Below, one piece after another: positions 11,766 to 23,529 of a DNA stretch of 64,000 bases (position 1 is the stretch's first letter; every line of letters begins with the position of its first letter). Under the pieces are notes generated by a model that worked only from the letters and a program-made list of their open reading frames with translations, did no database searches and was not told the origin of the DNA. Source of the stretch: Ophioderma brevispina (lineage: Eukaryota > Echinodermata > Ophiuroidea > Amphilepidida > Ophiodermatidae); NCBI GenBank assembly GCA_023653785.1, contig JAMKCH010049087.1, positions 62,001 to 126,000 of the forward strand, in the 5' to 3' direction. Made by a program: the position numbers and the translations under genes.

Positions 11766-12158
11766 TCTTTATGGAAATCTCCTCATGTCTCTTTAATGAT
11801 AAGCATGATATTATTACTACATGTAGGTGATTAATAACCTATGAAAAGAATTAGTATCTGCCACAGCTACGAATTCGGCAACATTAGCGGAATAAACCGC
11901 ATGTTAAAGTGCCAAATTTTAATGGTGGCAGAATAACTAAATTCATACCCGACCCTCTGTGTACTTGAAATACCTGGAGTTTCCAATGCAACTTGCAAGA
12001 TCAGGTAACACCTTAATGGCAGTGATACAGTGCCACAGTATTTGATCTGGTCAGGTATTGTGAACGACTTAGTCAGCCATCTGCTACAAGTCAGTAAACT
12101 AAGGCTTTTGCGTTCCCGTCCGCCATGACTGTGGGGCAAGCGACTTCTGCTGTAGGTG

Positions 12159-12644
12159 GCCACAACACTAAATCACTCCACAGTTGGGGGAATGGTAGGG
12201 TGTTCCGGTAAAATAAGAAAACCGTTTGTTGAGATATTTTGCAGTCCTTGGGGACCCGTTTCCAGTGAGGGTGGTATATTATAATAAAAGTGAAGAGTAT
12301 AGGCTTGATCATCGCTGATGATATATCACAAAATTGAACATTCGTTCTGTGTAGAAACTAGGCCTCGACTTCCGGCCCTGTCGAAAGCGGCTCTCTATGA
12401 GGGCGTTACACGTTCTGATCAAAATAGTGGTGGCGCTTTCATTATGGCCTTTTTAAAATCTAGACTAGAATTGTATCAAAAATTGCAAATTCTTTGAAAG
12501 TTTGAGTCTGCTCTATAGGAAATAGATTCAAAACAGTCAAAAGATTGTCACGCGGGGTGTATAAATCAGAGGGCCCGATTGTTGGTTTAGGTAGTGGTAC
12601 GGTTACGTGTATTTCAATGGAGCGCTTATTTATGGGGTGCGCCC
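12159..12644. mobile_element. 0.48-kb MITE, copy 1
   Basis: Begins GGCCACAACACTAAATCAC and ends TTATGGGGTGCGCCC. Start and end are imperfect inverted repeats (GGGCGCAC...CACTAAAT), clearer in copy 2. The whole length matches 13718-14194 with many one-base gaps. It is non-coding. The superfamily is unclear because the target duplication cannot be read. Confidence 0.65.
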
Positions 12645-12649
12645 TTTGA

Positions 12650-13715
12650 AGCGCTTATTCGGGGATGTCAATTTTCACTATTATATTGCGATTTCGAGCC
12701 TGAAACAAAGACCCGATTCTTTTTTAAATTTGTGAGATTTTTACAAGACATCTATATTTTGACAAATCGCATTAAAAACAAATACCCCCCCCCCCCCCCC
12801 AATTGTTTAACGATTTAACTAAAGAAATCGCTTGAAGAAAATGTGCTCATGAAAATGTCGATTTATGCCGTGCTTTTTTCGCTAGGACTGCAATTTGGAG
12901 CTCACATTTCCTGGTTGTGAGAAAGGATTGTGGGAACACCTCGCGAAATCAACTGTTACATTGAAATTTAATATAATGGCGTCGGGTATGTTTATAGACT
13001 AAAAAGACTAATTTGAAAGTCTAATTATCTAGTCCAAGATCGAATGGTTTCGTTTTTTTTTAAAGGAAGCGGGATGTCAAAACGGTGTTCCTCATTTTTT
13101 GACGACGAAAAGGTGCGTCGAAGGTTTTAAACATGGTAATTCAATATCCCATTTACTAATTCCCTAGAGGTATGTTATAGAAGGGGAAAATAACATTGTA
13201 GGTTTTATTGGTTTCTTAAAATAGTGTTAAGATGAAAAAAAGTTTTGGAAAAAGTGACACATCAAAAAGATGCGGAAATTTACTTATTTTTCCCACCCCT
13301 ACCCCTTATTATTTGCACGGCCATCCTTGTTCCAAATGCCACTATAGTAACAGTGATTCGGGGGGGGGGGTTGTCCGTGAAATAAGCATATCCATTGCTT
13401 ATGTGATGGGTTCAAGGTATCATTTACATGACTTGAAGACCAATTCAAAGGTGTTTGAATCTCATACAAATATTACTTGGTTTCCAAAAAAACGTGTTTT
13501 AAACACAGTTGTATTTATTTGCGTAAACGCGGTTAAAAAGAGTGCCAAAGCAGAAAATTGGTATTTTAGAATATATATCAATTAACTTGGAGAGCCATAA
13601 CTCCGTTTCATGTGTCGTGGGAAGCAAATGTGTCACTTTTTCTTAAAAGGGTCCCATATGTGAAAAATTAAGAAAAAACAAAAAATCAAAAAACAATGTT
13701 TCAAGTGTGTTCAAA
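12650..13715. other. Sequence between the two MITE copies
   Basis: About 1.07 kb holding a C16-type homopolymer at about 12785-12800 and a 10-base G run near 13362. A 117-codon plus-strand open frame at 13232-13585 has no recognisable domain. A short inverted pair (AAAAAGTGACACA near 13250 and TGTGTCACTTTTT near 13630) brackets that frame, so this interval could itself be an insertion. Confidence 0.35.
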
Positions 13716-13717
13716 AG

Positions 13718-14194
13718 GCGCACAACACTAAATCACTCCACAATTGGGGGAATGGTAGGTATTTCCGGGTAAAATAAGGAAAACGTTGTGCGAGATATTT
13801 TGCAGTCCTTTGGGGACAAGTCTCCAGTGCGGGTGGTTTAGATATAAATAAAAGTGTGAAAGAGTATAGCTTGCTCATCGCTGATATTATCACAAAATTT
13901 TGAAATCGATATGTGTAGAAACTAGGCCCTCGACCTCCGGCCCTGGTCGAAAGCACGCTATGAGGCGTACACGTCTGCTCAAATAGTGTGGCCGCTTTTC
14001 ATATGCTTTTTTCTTAACATCTAGACTAGAATTGTATCGAACAATGCAAATCTTTGAAAGTTTGAGTTGTGATCTATAGAGAAATAGATTCAAAAAATTC
14101 AAAATATTGTCAACGGGGGGGTGTAAATCAGAGGTGCGCGATGTGGACTTGTACGTGTATTGCAATGGAGCCGCTTATTTAGTGGGGTGCGCCC
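13718..14194. mobile_element. 0.48-kb MITE, copy 2
   Basis: Same orientation as copy 1. Termini are GGCGCACAACACTAAATC and, reversed, GGGCGCACCCCACTAAATAAG, which makes the terminal inverted repeat plain. Differences from copy 1 are mostly single-base insertions and deletions. Confidence 0.7.
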
Positions 14195-14339
14195 TGTAGG
14201 ACCTTGGTAGGAACCAGCATGTCACCATAAGTATCTTACAACATAGCAAACAGGTACAAAACATGCCTACATACGTCAATTACTTCCGTCTGTCAAAGTT
14301 TAGTAGCATTAACGAACTCGAGTAAAGAGAACTTAGCCT

Positions 14340-15375
14340 TACGTGATTTTTGACCCTTTACTGTTATTTTTGAGACATTTGTGACGATTTTGCCTTCATG
14401 TGATTCAGACCTTTGCAAGTTTTTGACTTCACTTTGTGTTGATAACGCGAGAACTGAGGACCTTTACGTGATTTTTACCTTAGTGATTTTTGAGACCTTT
14501 GTGAAGTTTTTGACCTTATGTGATTTTCAGACCTTTGCGAAGTTTTGACTTAACTTTGCGTTGATAACGCGAGAACTGAGACCTTTATGTGATTTTGACC
14601 TTTACATGATTTTGAAACTGGGAACGGTTTTTTGCCCTTTATGTGATTTTCAGACCTTTGCGAAGTTTGACTTAAACTGTGCGTTGATAACGGGAACTGA
14701 GACCTTTACGTGTTTTGACCTTACATTGATTTTGATGAAACTTTGGTCAAGTTTTTGGACCTGTTGTGATTTTCAGAACCTGCAAATCGAAGTTTTTGAC
14801 CTTATTAAGCTTTGTGTTGATAACGAGAAACTGAGACCTTTAGGTGATTTTGACCGTTACAGAGTTTTGAAAACCTGGTAAAGTTTTGCCTTTATGTGAT
14901 GTTCAGACCTTTGCGAAGTTTGACTTAACTTGCAGTTGATAACGAGAAACTTGAGACCTTTACGTGATTTGACCATTTACATGATTTTTGAAACCTTGGT
15001 AAAGTTTTTGAACCTTTATGTGATTTTCAGACCTTGGCGCGAAAGTTTTTGACTTAACTTTGTGTTGATAACGAGAATTGAGACCTTTACGTGATTTTTG
15101 ACATTTACATGATTTTTGAAACCTTGGTAAAAGTTTGACCTTTATGTGATTTTCAGACCTGGCGAAGTGAAGTTTTGATTAACTTGTTGTTGATAACGAG
15201 AAAACTGAAGAGAAACTTACATGCTTTTTGAAACCTTTAAACATGATTTTTTGGAATTTTTAAAGCTTTTGGACCCTTTATGTATTTTTTTTAGGACCTT
15301 TCTCAGTTTTTATTAGACCTTTGTTTTTTTTGAGGACCTTTTGTTTTTTGTGACCTTTCTCAGTTTTTTGAACAG
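14340..15375. repeat. Minisatellite, ~122-bp unit, about seven copies
   Basis: The marker word GTTGATAACG recurs at about 14439, 14560, 14683, 14816, 14935, 15065 and 15190, a spacing of 119-133 bases. Each unit also contains ACCTTTACGTGATTTTGACC, TTTATGTGATTTTCAGACCTT and GCGAAGTTTTGACTTAACTTT. The units are built of a shorter GACCTTT...TGATTTT motif, so the array probably grew from an older simple repeat. The last part (15240-15375) is degraded. Confidence 0.9.
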
Positions 15376-15379
15376 TTGA

Positions 15380-15844
15380 CATCAACGGTCCGCCCATTAT
15401 ATGGACCAGGGGTGTTTTATTGCACAGGTGGGATTGTTATAAAATAAATCAACTTCATTTACGTGTTGTTTTGAAAAAAACAATCAATTGTTAGACACTG
15501 ATTTGGAGTTCAATAAAGATTACATCGAAACACCTTGATATCATAACAATTAAAAATCGCCGGGTCTATTAATATTTACTTAAATACCGGGAGGATCTTG
15601 ATAACTGAACTGTTGGATATCATTAAAATCATAACTACTTGATTTTTGTTACGGTTCTAACGGCCTTTATAGCGGAAACACAGGAAGTTTTGGAACCGCA
15701 AGACACTGTAAAGCTCGTAAAGTCACAAAATGCTCTTTTAAAGGGTCACAATGTCACATTTGGGAGGAGTGGGCCCTCAGGTTTTTTCTCAGATTTTGCT
15801 TCAATTTCTCAAATCCAACTCGCATTTTCCAAGGCTAAAGCGCG
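15380..15844. other. No recognised feature
   Basis: Mixed non-coding sequence between the minisatellite and a MITE. The 91-codon open frame at 15639-15914 runs into the MITE and has no motif. Confidence 0.3.
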
Positions 15845-16207
15845 ACTCAGAGATTTCCTTGAGGGAGGGCAGCCCTCAATTTCCAAAAAATCGGTTTTTT
15901 TGGATGTACATTAATGCTTGTCCATAGACTAATCACAAGTGTGAAATTGCTAAGCTAAATCGAATTTCCTCATATGGAAAATCACAAACTTTTGTTATAA
16001 AATTCCGGATCGGAATTTTGTTATATACACAGTTATCCTATGGGACGTAATTAACTACACATGTTTACTGCCCCATGGAAAACGGAAAAAAATACTTGTT
16101 CACTCTCAAAGTTCGGAATATTGTGCATTTTTGGTACTATCTTTAGTTTCTAGTTGACTATTTTCATTATTTCACTCAAAAAAAATAATATTTCGAAATC
16201 TCTGAGT
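15845..16207. mobile_element. 363-bp MITE with ACTCAGAGATTTC ends, copy 1
   Basis: Terminal inverted repeats: ACTCAGAGATTTC at 15845 and its reverse complement GAAATCTCTGAGT ending at 16207. A second copy lies in the opposite orientation at 47493-47787 and shares internal blocks (AAATTGCTAAGCTxAAATCGAATTxC, TCTTTAGTTxCTAGTTGACTATTTT). Confidence 0.75.
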
Positions 16208-16209
16208 AA

Positions 16210-17215
16210 GACTTTAATGAAGGACTGGCTTTCGCAGCTCTTTTTGAATAAGCATAATGATCCCAAATTTTAATGTATTTGTAAAACATTATTGCAGAAA
16301 AAAACAGCCTATTGATATCAATTTATATCTAAAATTATTTATTTATTTTTTCTTGAAACTTTATTACTCTTGCGTACTTGTTGCATGGTGTTGTAAACCA
16401 AATGACCTAGCGGTCTGAGTCGCATAGTGAAACAACAGGAAGTGTTTTTCGACTTGTAATGCAATAGAACGCGTGAAAATTTGATTTTAACTACTATTGC
16501 GATTTGACTGTAGGCCTCATCAATATTTATTTTACATCCTGATTATCACCGGTTTTATTTACAAGTCATGTGATCGTAATTACAAGTATTTGAAATGCCC
16601 TCAAAGATGGATTCGTAAAAAATATGAGGTCAAATTGGGACTAGTAATAGTAAAAAAAACTATCACATTGTTGAAATGACTTTAAAACATGATATAATAA
16701 ACATATGAGTATGCACACCAAAATAGCTGCCTTTATACTTTATTTAGTATTATAGGAGCTATCTCAGGAGCTATATTGCCATTGTAATAAACTCTTGCTG
16801 TCTATGCCAAAAAGTGTGAATATTACGAGGTATCATTCAGGTGGGCATTCATGGCCCTTTACGCTTAAAGGGATTTAGCAATGGAATCCCAAGGTTTGCA
16901 TGTGTTGATAACAAAATAAAGCAAAAAAATAAAGAAAAACAAACTCGGTGCACGGTTCAATCAACAAAAGTGATGAGAGAATTAAGTGATTAATAGTGCA
17001 AAACAAAAGCCACCCAATGGTATGGCCAAAATGCTTTTGAAAAAAGCTCGACCGACCGTAAAACAAACTCTGCCGATGAGTATAGAGATGAAGGCAACTT
17101 GCGCTAGGCAACACTGCCAACGCAGCCCAATCAGGTGGTTGATAGGGCCACGCCGGTATTTACCACCTAAAATTGTGTTCGATCCAATGACCCGCTACGT
17201 AATAGATAAAGGATG
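16210..17215. other. No recognised feature
   Basis: AT-rich sequence; open frames of 60-81 codons on both strands show no motif. Confidence 0.3.
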
Positions 17216-17220
17216 AGAAG

Positions 17221-17345
17221 AACACCGTTATTAAAAATAATGGTGTTTGATTAAGGGTCTGGTGCGGATGTTAGAACGACTAGCGGCGATCCTTTAGGCG
17301 AGCCGATAGGTCGGAGGCTCGAACAGGCAAAGCCAGACCTTATCA
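17221..17345. other. GC-rich structured hairpin element, possibly tRNA-like
   Basis: A first hairpin pairs AACACCGTTATT with AATAATGGTGTT (17221-17248). Directly after it a 12-13 bp stem joins GATTAAGGGTCTGG (17249) to CCAGACCTTATC (ending 17345). Inside, GAGCC...GGCTC with nested CCGA...TCGG forms another hairpin, followed by GGCTCGAACAGGC, a weak B-box look-alike. The compact stems and local GC richness stand out in AT-rich surroundings. It could be a degenerate tRNA-type SINE head or another structured RNA; I cannot fold it into a canonical cloverleaf. Confidence 0.35.
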
Positions 17346-17349
17346 AATA

Positions 17350-19480
17350 TCCATAATTTTTTTTAAAATTACAGTTGATTCTGTTTGTTTTTGTGTTTTT
17401 GAATTATTGTCTTACATATACGTCCGTTAGTAACAAGAACGAATATAGATCTTATTATTTATTGAGTCAAAATTGCGTGTATAATTTCGTTTTTTTAAAT
17501 TATCTTGGAAGCAGCGTTAGGTTTTTTTTTAAAAAATAAAAACACCAAAAGGGTTGCCTGTTATGTTTCACTTGTGCAGGAGTCTAATCCCAAGGTCTAG
17601 TCGATAATTGGTTTACTCTTCTGGAGAGATAAACTTATTGTCGAGGAAGGAAAGCCTGATTGTGATTATGAAATGGCCCAATTGTTGAGAAGCTTATCCT
17701 ATTGACTGGTTTAAGCCGATATGGAATCGCGTTATTGTAGAGTAGGCCGGGTTTGGATATTTTAGTAGATACAGTTCAAAATAACCTTTGTCACTATATC
17801 TGACCCCGGATTCTGACACCACGAATTTTATAGATATTGATTACAGAGGTTATTCGATGGTGACTACCGAATGTTCGACACGCGAGGTTGTGCTAAAGAA
17901 CGTTTAGCTAGAGATACCTATCGTTAACAATTCTTAAATTAGGGCTATGTCTCGGCTATTCAACGATAGCAATCGATTGCATTATATAAAGAAAACAAAG
18001 GCAGAAATTCCCTTCTCTTTTTGCATCGATCTCCATTGAATTTTTTATTTTTAAATCCCGTATTCAGTGTCGGCGTTTACCGCCGTTTACGGTTAGGTTT
18101 GTTCAAGTTACCATTTTAAGTAAAAGCAACTGTTTAAATTGTCTTTTTGAAGATTTCCCATTGACTTTGAATCACAAGCTTGGCTTGTTCGTTGCGATTA
18201 TTGTATAAATGTGATTAGCTATAAAAAGTGTAAATCCGACAATCACAATAAGCTTTTGTATTGAGTCACCCGTTCTTTCATCGTTGTTATTTCAACAATG
18301 GAAGGGCAAAAAATTGTTTCGATTGCCCTTTAAAATAGTGAGAAAGAAATTTGTTAACTTACAATTCAATTACTTTGGCTGAATCGTAATCGACAGAAAA
18401 GCTAACAAGTTGATGGCAATCTGTGTTCACAATTAGATTTTATAATGAGTTCTTCCACTATTGTTTTTCTTCATTTGTACCACCCGAGGCCGAGGTGTTT
18501 ATGGAAATTTTTCTTTGTCAATTGTCCTTTTTTTTGTTTAACTTGAATATTCGCCAGACCGTTATTTTTTATCCGAAAGGTCAGGGAGACACTCGGAAAA
18601 AATACACTGTGATTGAATATTCATAGGTTTAAATAAAAACGGTCTCTGACCGCTTTAGTAAAAACTATAATGGACAGTTGAACAAAAAGAAAAACAATGA
18701 TAATTGATGAAAAGGAAAAGGGCTAGGACGTATATACATGGATTACGGGCTGGCGCCACCGTTGAATAGGTTTCAAAGATCAAAAATGTATTTGTTAATT
18801 CGTAACATAAAAAATTACATATAAACATAACAAACACATACAATGAAGAGGAAACATGGCTCAATAGGCCTAAAACGGCCTGGAAACCGACCATTCAACC
18901 AAAATGTTAAAGTCTGAGCCACAAATCCTTTAACGCGTAGTCCACTCGTTATGCCAGCATCCGGTGACCAGTGCTTGAAAATTATGACGCGCACGTCGGG
19001 CCACTCAGGCATCGAACGATTGTGGTAAGGTAAAGCCACTTGCAGCCGAAACACGGGCCAGTGGAGTTACGCTAGCGAAAAGCAACTACACTTAAAAAAA
19101 TAAGCTATTTTTGTAAAAAGGGGAATGGTGGCTTCTACTTTAATCTACAAAACAATAGACGCATAACAATATGGTAAAACACATAACAAAACAAGTACAA
19201 CGTCAACCAGGAGGCCAGTTAAAAAACAAAAATTAATGCAAAGGAATAAATCAATGTGATACCGGCGTTAAAATTTGAAGGTCCGAGGTAATGAATCCAA
19301 ACAATAGCTAAAACCTAATTTGACAAAGTTGATTTTTTTTGTGATATGAGTTTTCAAAATGATTTTTGCAATCCTAAGAGTTGTTCATTGTATTCCATGT
19401 TTTCGGGCTGCTGCCTTATTTTGTTTACTTGCAAAGGTCGTTTTTTTGGACAGTCATGTAATTATCGGTAGGATTATTTC
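17350..19480. other. No recognised gene
   Basis: About 2.1 kb of non-coding sequence. Open frames up to 79 codons (18655-18894 and 18815-19054, minus strand) carry no motif. No repeat shared with the rest of the window was seen. Confidence 0.35.
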
Positions 19481-19489
19481 TTGAATAGT

Positions 19490-19715
19490 CCCCGATTGAA
19501 ACCACAGGAATTTGCATTTTGCCCTGCGCAAGATGGCTTCACTTTATTGTTAAAGTCAAAGGAATTTTGTATAACAATAGAACATCTGTGTGGAATATGT
19601 GCACCAGCAGGTGTGTGCATTATTTCCCGTCATATTGCGAAGGACAAAAAGCAACTTCCTGTTGTTTCAATCGGCGATTCAGACCCGCTATCCATGTGTA
19701 GAGTTCAGCGGTTCC
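19490..19715. mobile_element. Foldback MITE (CACTGACC family), eroded copy
   Basis: Shares with the 34.4-kb copy the loop text AACAxxTGTGTGGAATATGTGCA(C/T)CAGCAGGTGT and the right arm AACTTCCTGTTGTTTCA...CCCGCTATCCATGTGTAGAG. The left arm is only partly kept (CGATTGAAACxxCAGGAA near 19493) and the outer ends are lost. The 113-codon open frame across it is a by-product of the repeat, not a gene. Confidence 0.65.
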
Positions 19716-19950
19716 TATTGAAATATGGCTATAATAAACGACCTAACAGTACAGAATCAAACCAATTAGGCGAGCTAATGTATTTTAAGTTGCGCTCATG
19801 GGATGGCATGTCCCCCAAATAGGCACCCGAGATAGAACTTCAGTTAAACAGGTGTCTCTGGAATGCTATTGTGTTGGGTATACAATCAAATATACAGTTA
19901 CTGTTGTATAGCCACTCCATAGTATAGGGTTTTTTTACGGAAGACAAATA

Positions 19951-21581
19951 GACAGGTACATCCCAGGTCATAACTAATCTAGTTTCCTACCACATACCCA
20001 CTAGTTTTTATATGTTGCATAAACTACATTGATTAAAATAAGCTTTGGGGCCACCCTGATTTTTGACTTAAAAAACAAAATGGCGGCCAAAATATCAATT
20101 TTGGCTAAAAATGCATATTTCCGTCTTAAAATGCGCACAAAAACACAGAATTCCCCCCTTTTAATACACAAAGGCACAGATCTTGGCCTTGGGAAAGGAA
20201 AAAAATCGATTTTTTTATCCGTAACCTACAAAATTCAAAATGGCCGCCATGAACGCTCTATACAGCTATACATGACCATAAAAGTAATTTTCAGATTATA
20301 TTCGTAATGTGGAAGATGCCTTATTAACTTATTGTTGAGCTTCTATCACAAAATCTACATGGCTATAATTTTGCCTCAAATTGAGCCAAAAACAAGATCA
20401 AAATGGCTGCCAAAATACCAATATTGAATCAAATTTGGCCTAAAAAGGTATAAGATGCACAAAAAAATTGAAATTTCCCTCTTTTAATGTACATAGGCAT
20501 AGCTCATTGTCTCGGTAATCTTAAGATTTCCTTTTTTGGATCACGTGACCCAAAAATTCAAAATGGCCGCCACAAACGTCAAATACAAATAAGCATACAA
20601 GTTTATTATTCTTAAAAAACTACTGTCTGTTCAATTAACTTAGATGTCTGGTTTTTATTAATTATTTCAAAAAATACGCACGTTCGAAATAATCACGAAA
20701 AGAAAAGAAAGTTGTTGGATACTTTGGACCTAAGACGTTTTTTACATGATAAAAGGAATGGCACATTTTAAACCTTCAATCTATTGAAATCTGGGTATTT
20801 CACCCTCGTTTTGAAAATGACCGAATAAAGATTTGGTACCATTAATAATTACGTTTCGTGGAAGGTTCCATTGACTCCACTTGTAGGTAGTAAAAGTTGT
20901 TGGAGATGATTCACGATCAATATTGTCGAGCCACTGGAGGAAATGAATAATGCCAACTTGTTCAACAGGATCAATCAGAACCGGGTCTTATTTGCATGAA
21001 TGTTTGCAAATACACAGAGGATTATTTCAAGGAGTCCACGGCATTAACTTGAATGGACGGCATTACAGGAGAGCTGTATGGACTCTTTTGTTAATAACCC
21101 AAAGTGAATAAAACAGACAGGAGCTATGTATGGGAACAGTATCGGTATTTCAAACGATTGCTGCATTTTATACCCAGGCATTAATGCAAGTGAAAACACC
21201 TGGAAATCCAAAGCAGGTCCACGAATCAATAATTCTTCGTATAAACGTACTTTTGAAGCGCCCCTAATTCATGAATGGGCCTGCCATCAAAGTTTTCAGA
21301 GTCAAAAGTCAATGTTCACCTGGACCACAGTTTGTGTGTTTGCATAAAAAATCAGTGTGTAAAAGTGAAATAAAATCCAAAGAAGAATATGTTTTTCAAG
21401 TTGGAACCCAATGATCTTGTTGGGTACAATGATGAATAACAACTTTTCTTTCGTGATTTTTTTCGAAAGCGTATATTTTTGGAAAGAAATAATAAAAACC
21501 CGGACATCTAAGTTAATTGAACAGACAATAGTGGCTATGTGGTAGGAAACTAGATTAGTTATGACCTGGGATGTACCTGTC
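19951..21581. mobile_element. Inverted-repeat element, left arm split by a tandem repeat
   Basis: The left arm begins GACAGGTACATCCCAGGTCA (19951) and the right arm ends with its complement at 21581. The left arm runs 19951-20006 and resumes at about 20619-20718 (CTGTCTGTTCAATTAACTTAG). The right arm (about 21438-21581) is continuous. Joining the two left pieces restores the match to the right arm, so 20007-20618 is a later insertion. Arms are about 150 bp and the core about 720 bp. No transposase is seen. Confidence 0.75.
20007..20618. repeat. Two-unit 'AAAATGGC(G/T)GCC' tandem repeat inserted in the element
   Basis: Two diverged units about 320-330 bp apart share AAAATGGC(G/T)GCCAAAATA, GCACAAAAA, TTTCCCTCTTTTAATxxACA(A)AGGCA and a final TTCAAAATGGCCGCCA. 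The 92-codon open frame over the first unit is repeat sequence. Confidence 0.65.
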
Positions 21582-21589
21582 TAAAATTA

Positions 21590-22058
21590 TATTGAATGGA
21601 CTTTTGTTTGCCCTCCAGATCTTCCAAGCATGTGAACAACACAATACATGCACCTGGTTCACCTGCAGATTTCCGCTGTTTCTGCAGGTAACTCCTTTAT
21701 GCGGGTTTAAATACCGCGGGACTGCTGATATACTCGGAATGAAAACGCCCACGGGCCGATCTCCTCCGCCCGTTTTCAGCAAGTGAGCATTTGTGTCAAA
21801 GTGATGATATAAGGCTTATTTCGGACATTTCTGGGCAATTTTTAAAACCTCTTTGTAATCATTTACTAAATAAAATACACATAAACCTACTGTGCAATTA
21901 AGAGGATATGATTCCATTGCTAAACCCGTTTCAAAGCCTTTATAACTGGGGTCCTATTTTAAGGTTTTGGTACTTTTATCGATTTCCAAGGGCATATGTT
22001 TTCTAGTGTGTAAATTGATATTACATTTACAGTTAACTATATATTAATAGTTCAGACA
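21590..22058. other. No recognised feature
   Basis: Overlapping short open frames on both strands near 21555-21786 lie in a region of ordinary composition with no motif. A short palindrome GCGGG(TTTAAATA)CCGCGGG occurs near 21700. Confidence 0.3.
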
Positions 22059-22060
22059 TA

Positions 22061-23524
22061 CAGAGTGTCCCAAAATAAATGCAATCCTCGCAGTTGGTGC
22101 TATAATATCAAAATTACTGAGAATTATTCAAATGTTATAACATATTCTGAATGACGAACTCGTTTCGTACATCCTGTACATTTTTTGTCTGATACGGTTC
22201 ACTAGTTTTGAAAACAAAGGCTATTATGTAACCCGCTGTCAAATTACCCCATTCCAAGTTTGCGTTAGATCGTTGAAGCAGGTTCACCATGAAAAGTTGA
22301 ATAAAATGTCTTTAAACTACAAAAATCTCCTGGTATTAATCCTGTCTTTTTTTAATGTTGAAATGTTGCGAGATATCTGTACGGCCTATCCTTTTCTCAA
22401 CATACTGTTCAAATTTCACCTGATTTGCTTCACTGTTTTCTAGAACCAAGGCGATTACGTAAGTAGCCACGAGTTAATGCCATTCCAAGTTTGACTTATG
22501 AATACACAATTAAGGCATGCTAAAGTATGCAGGTGCCTGTTTTTGTTTTTCTCCTGTCTCTTTCTTTATCCTTACTACTTAAGTTTGATTCAATTAACCC
22601 AGTATAAGCTTGTAAACTAAATATTTTAATATTAAAAACATTTAAAGACAACATGTCTTTGACAAATAAGGGATATGGTCTCTGTTCACAATGACAAAGT
22701 TCTGACATTGCGTTTGATGTAACTCAAGTTAGGTTTTCAGTGGTTTGTGTTGTTTGTTGTGTATATCAAATGGTCCATATTATACCATATTATCTCATAA
22801 TGGTCTTCAACATCCATTCATACCATTTCCATTATTTGGTATTTAATCCCTTCGCTGCAATTTGCAATATTCACGTGGATTTGTCAGACACACTGAAGAT
22901 AACAAATTTAAGTTTGGCCAAGTCGCTAAGTTACTATTCTCAATATGAGTAAAGGAAAATACTGTACATTTTAGACGATAAAAGATAATGGATAAAACAA
23001 TAAGTACAAATATTTTAGTATTAAATAATTTTGAAATTATAGCCCCAACCATTTCCATTAATTGGTGTTTAATCCCTCCGCTGCAATTTACATTATTCAC
23101 GCAGATTTGTCAGATCCACTGGAGATAAAATTTGGCCAAGTCGTTAAGTTACTATTCTAAATATGAGTAGAGCAAAATACTGTACAGACAATAAAAGACC
23201 GTGGATATAATAAAACAATGACGACAAATATTTTAGTAATTTATTTTTTAAAAACAGACAGGATTAGTACCAGGAGATTTTTGTAGTTGAAAGACATTTT
23301 ATTCAACTTTTCAAGGTGAACCTGTTTCCACGATCTAAGGCAAACTTGGAATGGGGTAATTTGACAGCGGGTTACATAATAGCCTTTGTTTTCAAAACTA
23401 GTGAACCGTATCAGACAAAAATGAACAGGATGGTACTAAACAAGTGCGTCTTCAAGCTTATATCTCAGTAATTTTTGAAATTATGCACCGACTGCGAGGA
23501 TTACATTTATTTTGGGACACCTCT
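22061..23524. mobile_element. Mariner/Tc1-like non-autonomous element with ~300-bp inverted arms
   Basis: Left end TA|CAGAGTGTCCCAAAATAAATG; right end ...CATTTATTTTGGGACACCTCT|TA, consistent with a TA target duplication. The left arm (22061-22356) is mirrored by about 23228-23524, for example CCAGGAGATTTTTGTAGTT and AACTAGTGAACCGTATCAGAC. No transposase frame exists. CAGAGTGTCCCA-type ends with a TA target suggest the Tc1/mariner group; this is inferred from ends alone. Confidence 0.8.
22815..23240 (+). repeat. Direct duplication inside the mariner-like element
   Basis: Segments at about 22822-23020 and 23045-23240 repeat in the same orientation, about 225-240 bp apart: CCATTTCCATTA(T/A)TTGGT, AATCCCT(T/C)CGCTGCAATTT, ATTTGTCAGA, TTGGCCAAGTCG(C/T)TAAGTTACTATTCT, ACAAATATTTTAGTA. 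Confidence 0.75.
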
Positions 23525-23529
23525 TAGCA

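Noticed and set aside
13232..13585. 117-codon plus-strand open frame between the MITE copies
   Set aside because: No recognisable domain; includes a G run read as a Gly-rich stretch.
12159..14194. LTR retrotransposon with 0.48-kb LTRs
   Set aside because: Each repeat has its own inverted ends, lacks TG...CA termini, and the interval has no retroelement coding text.
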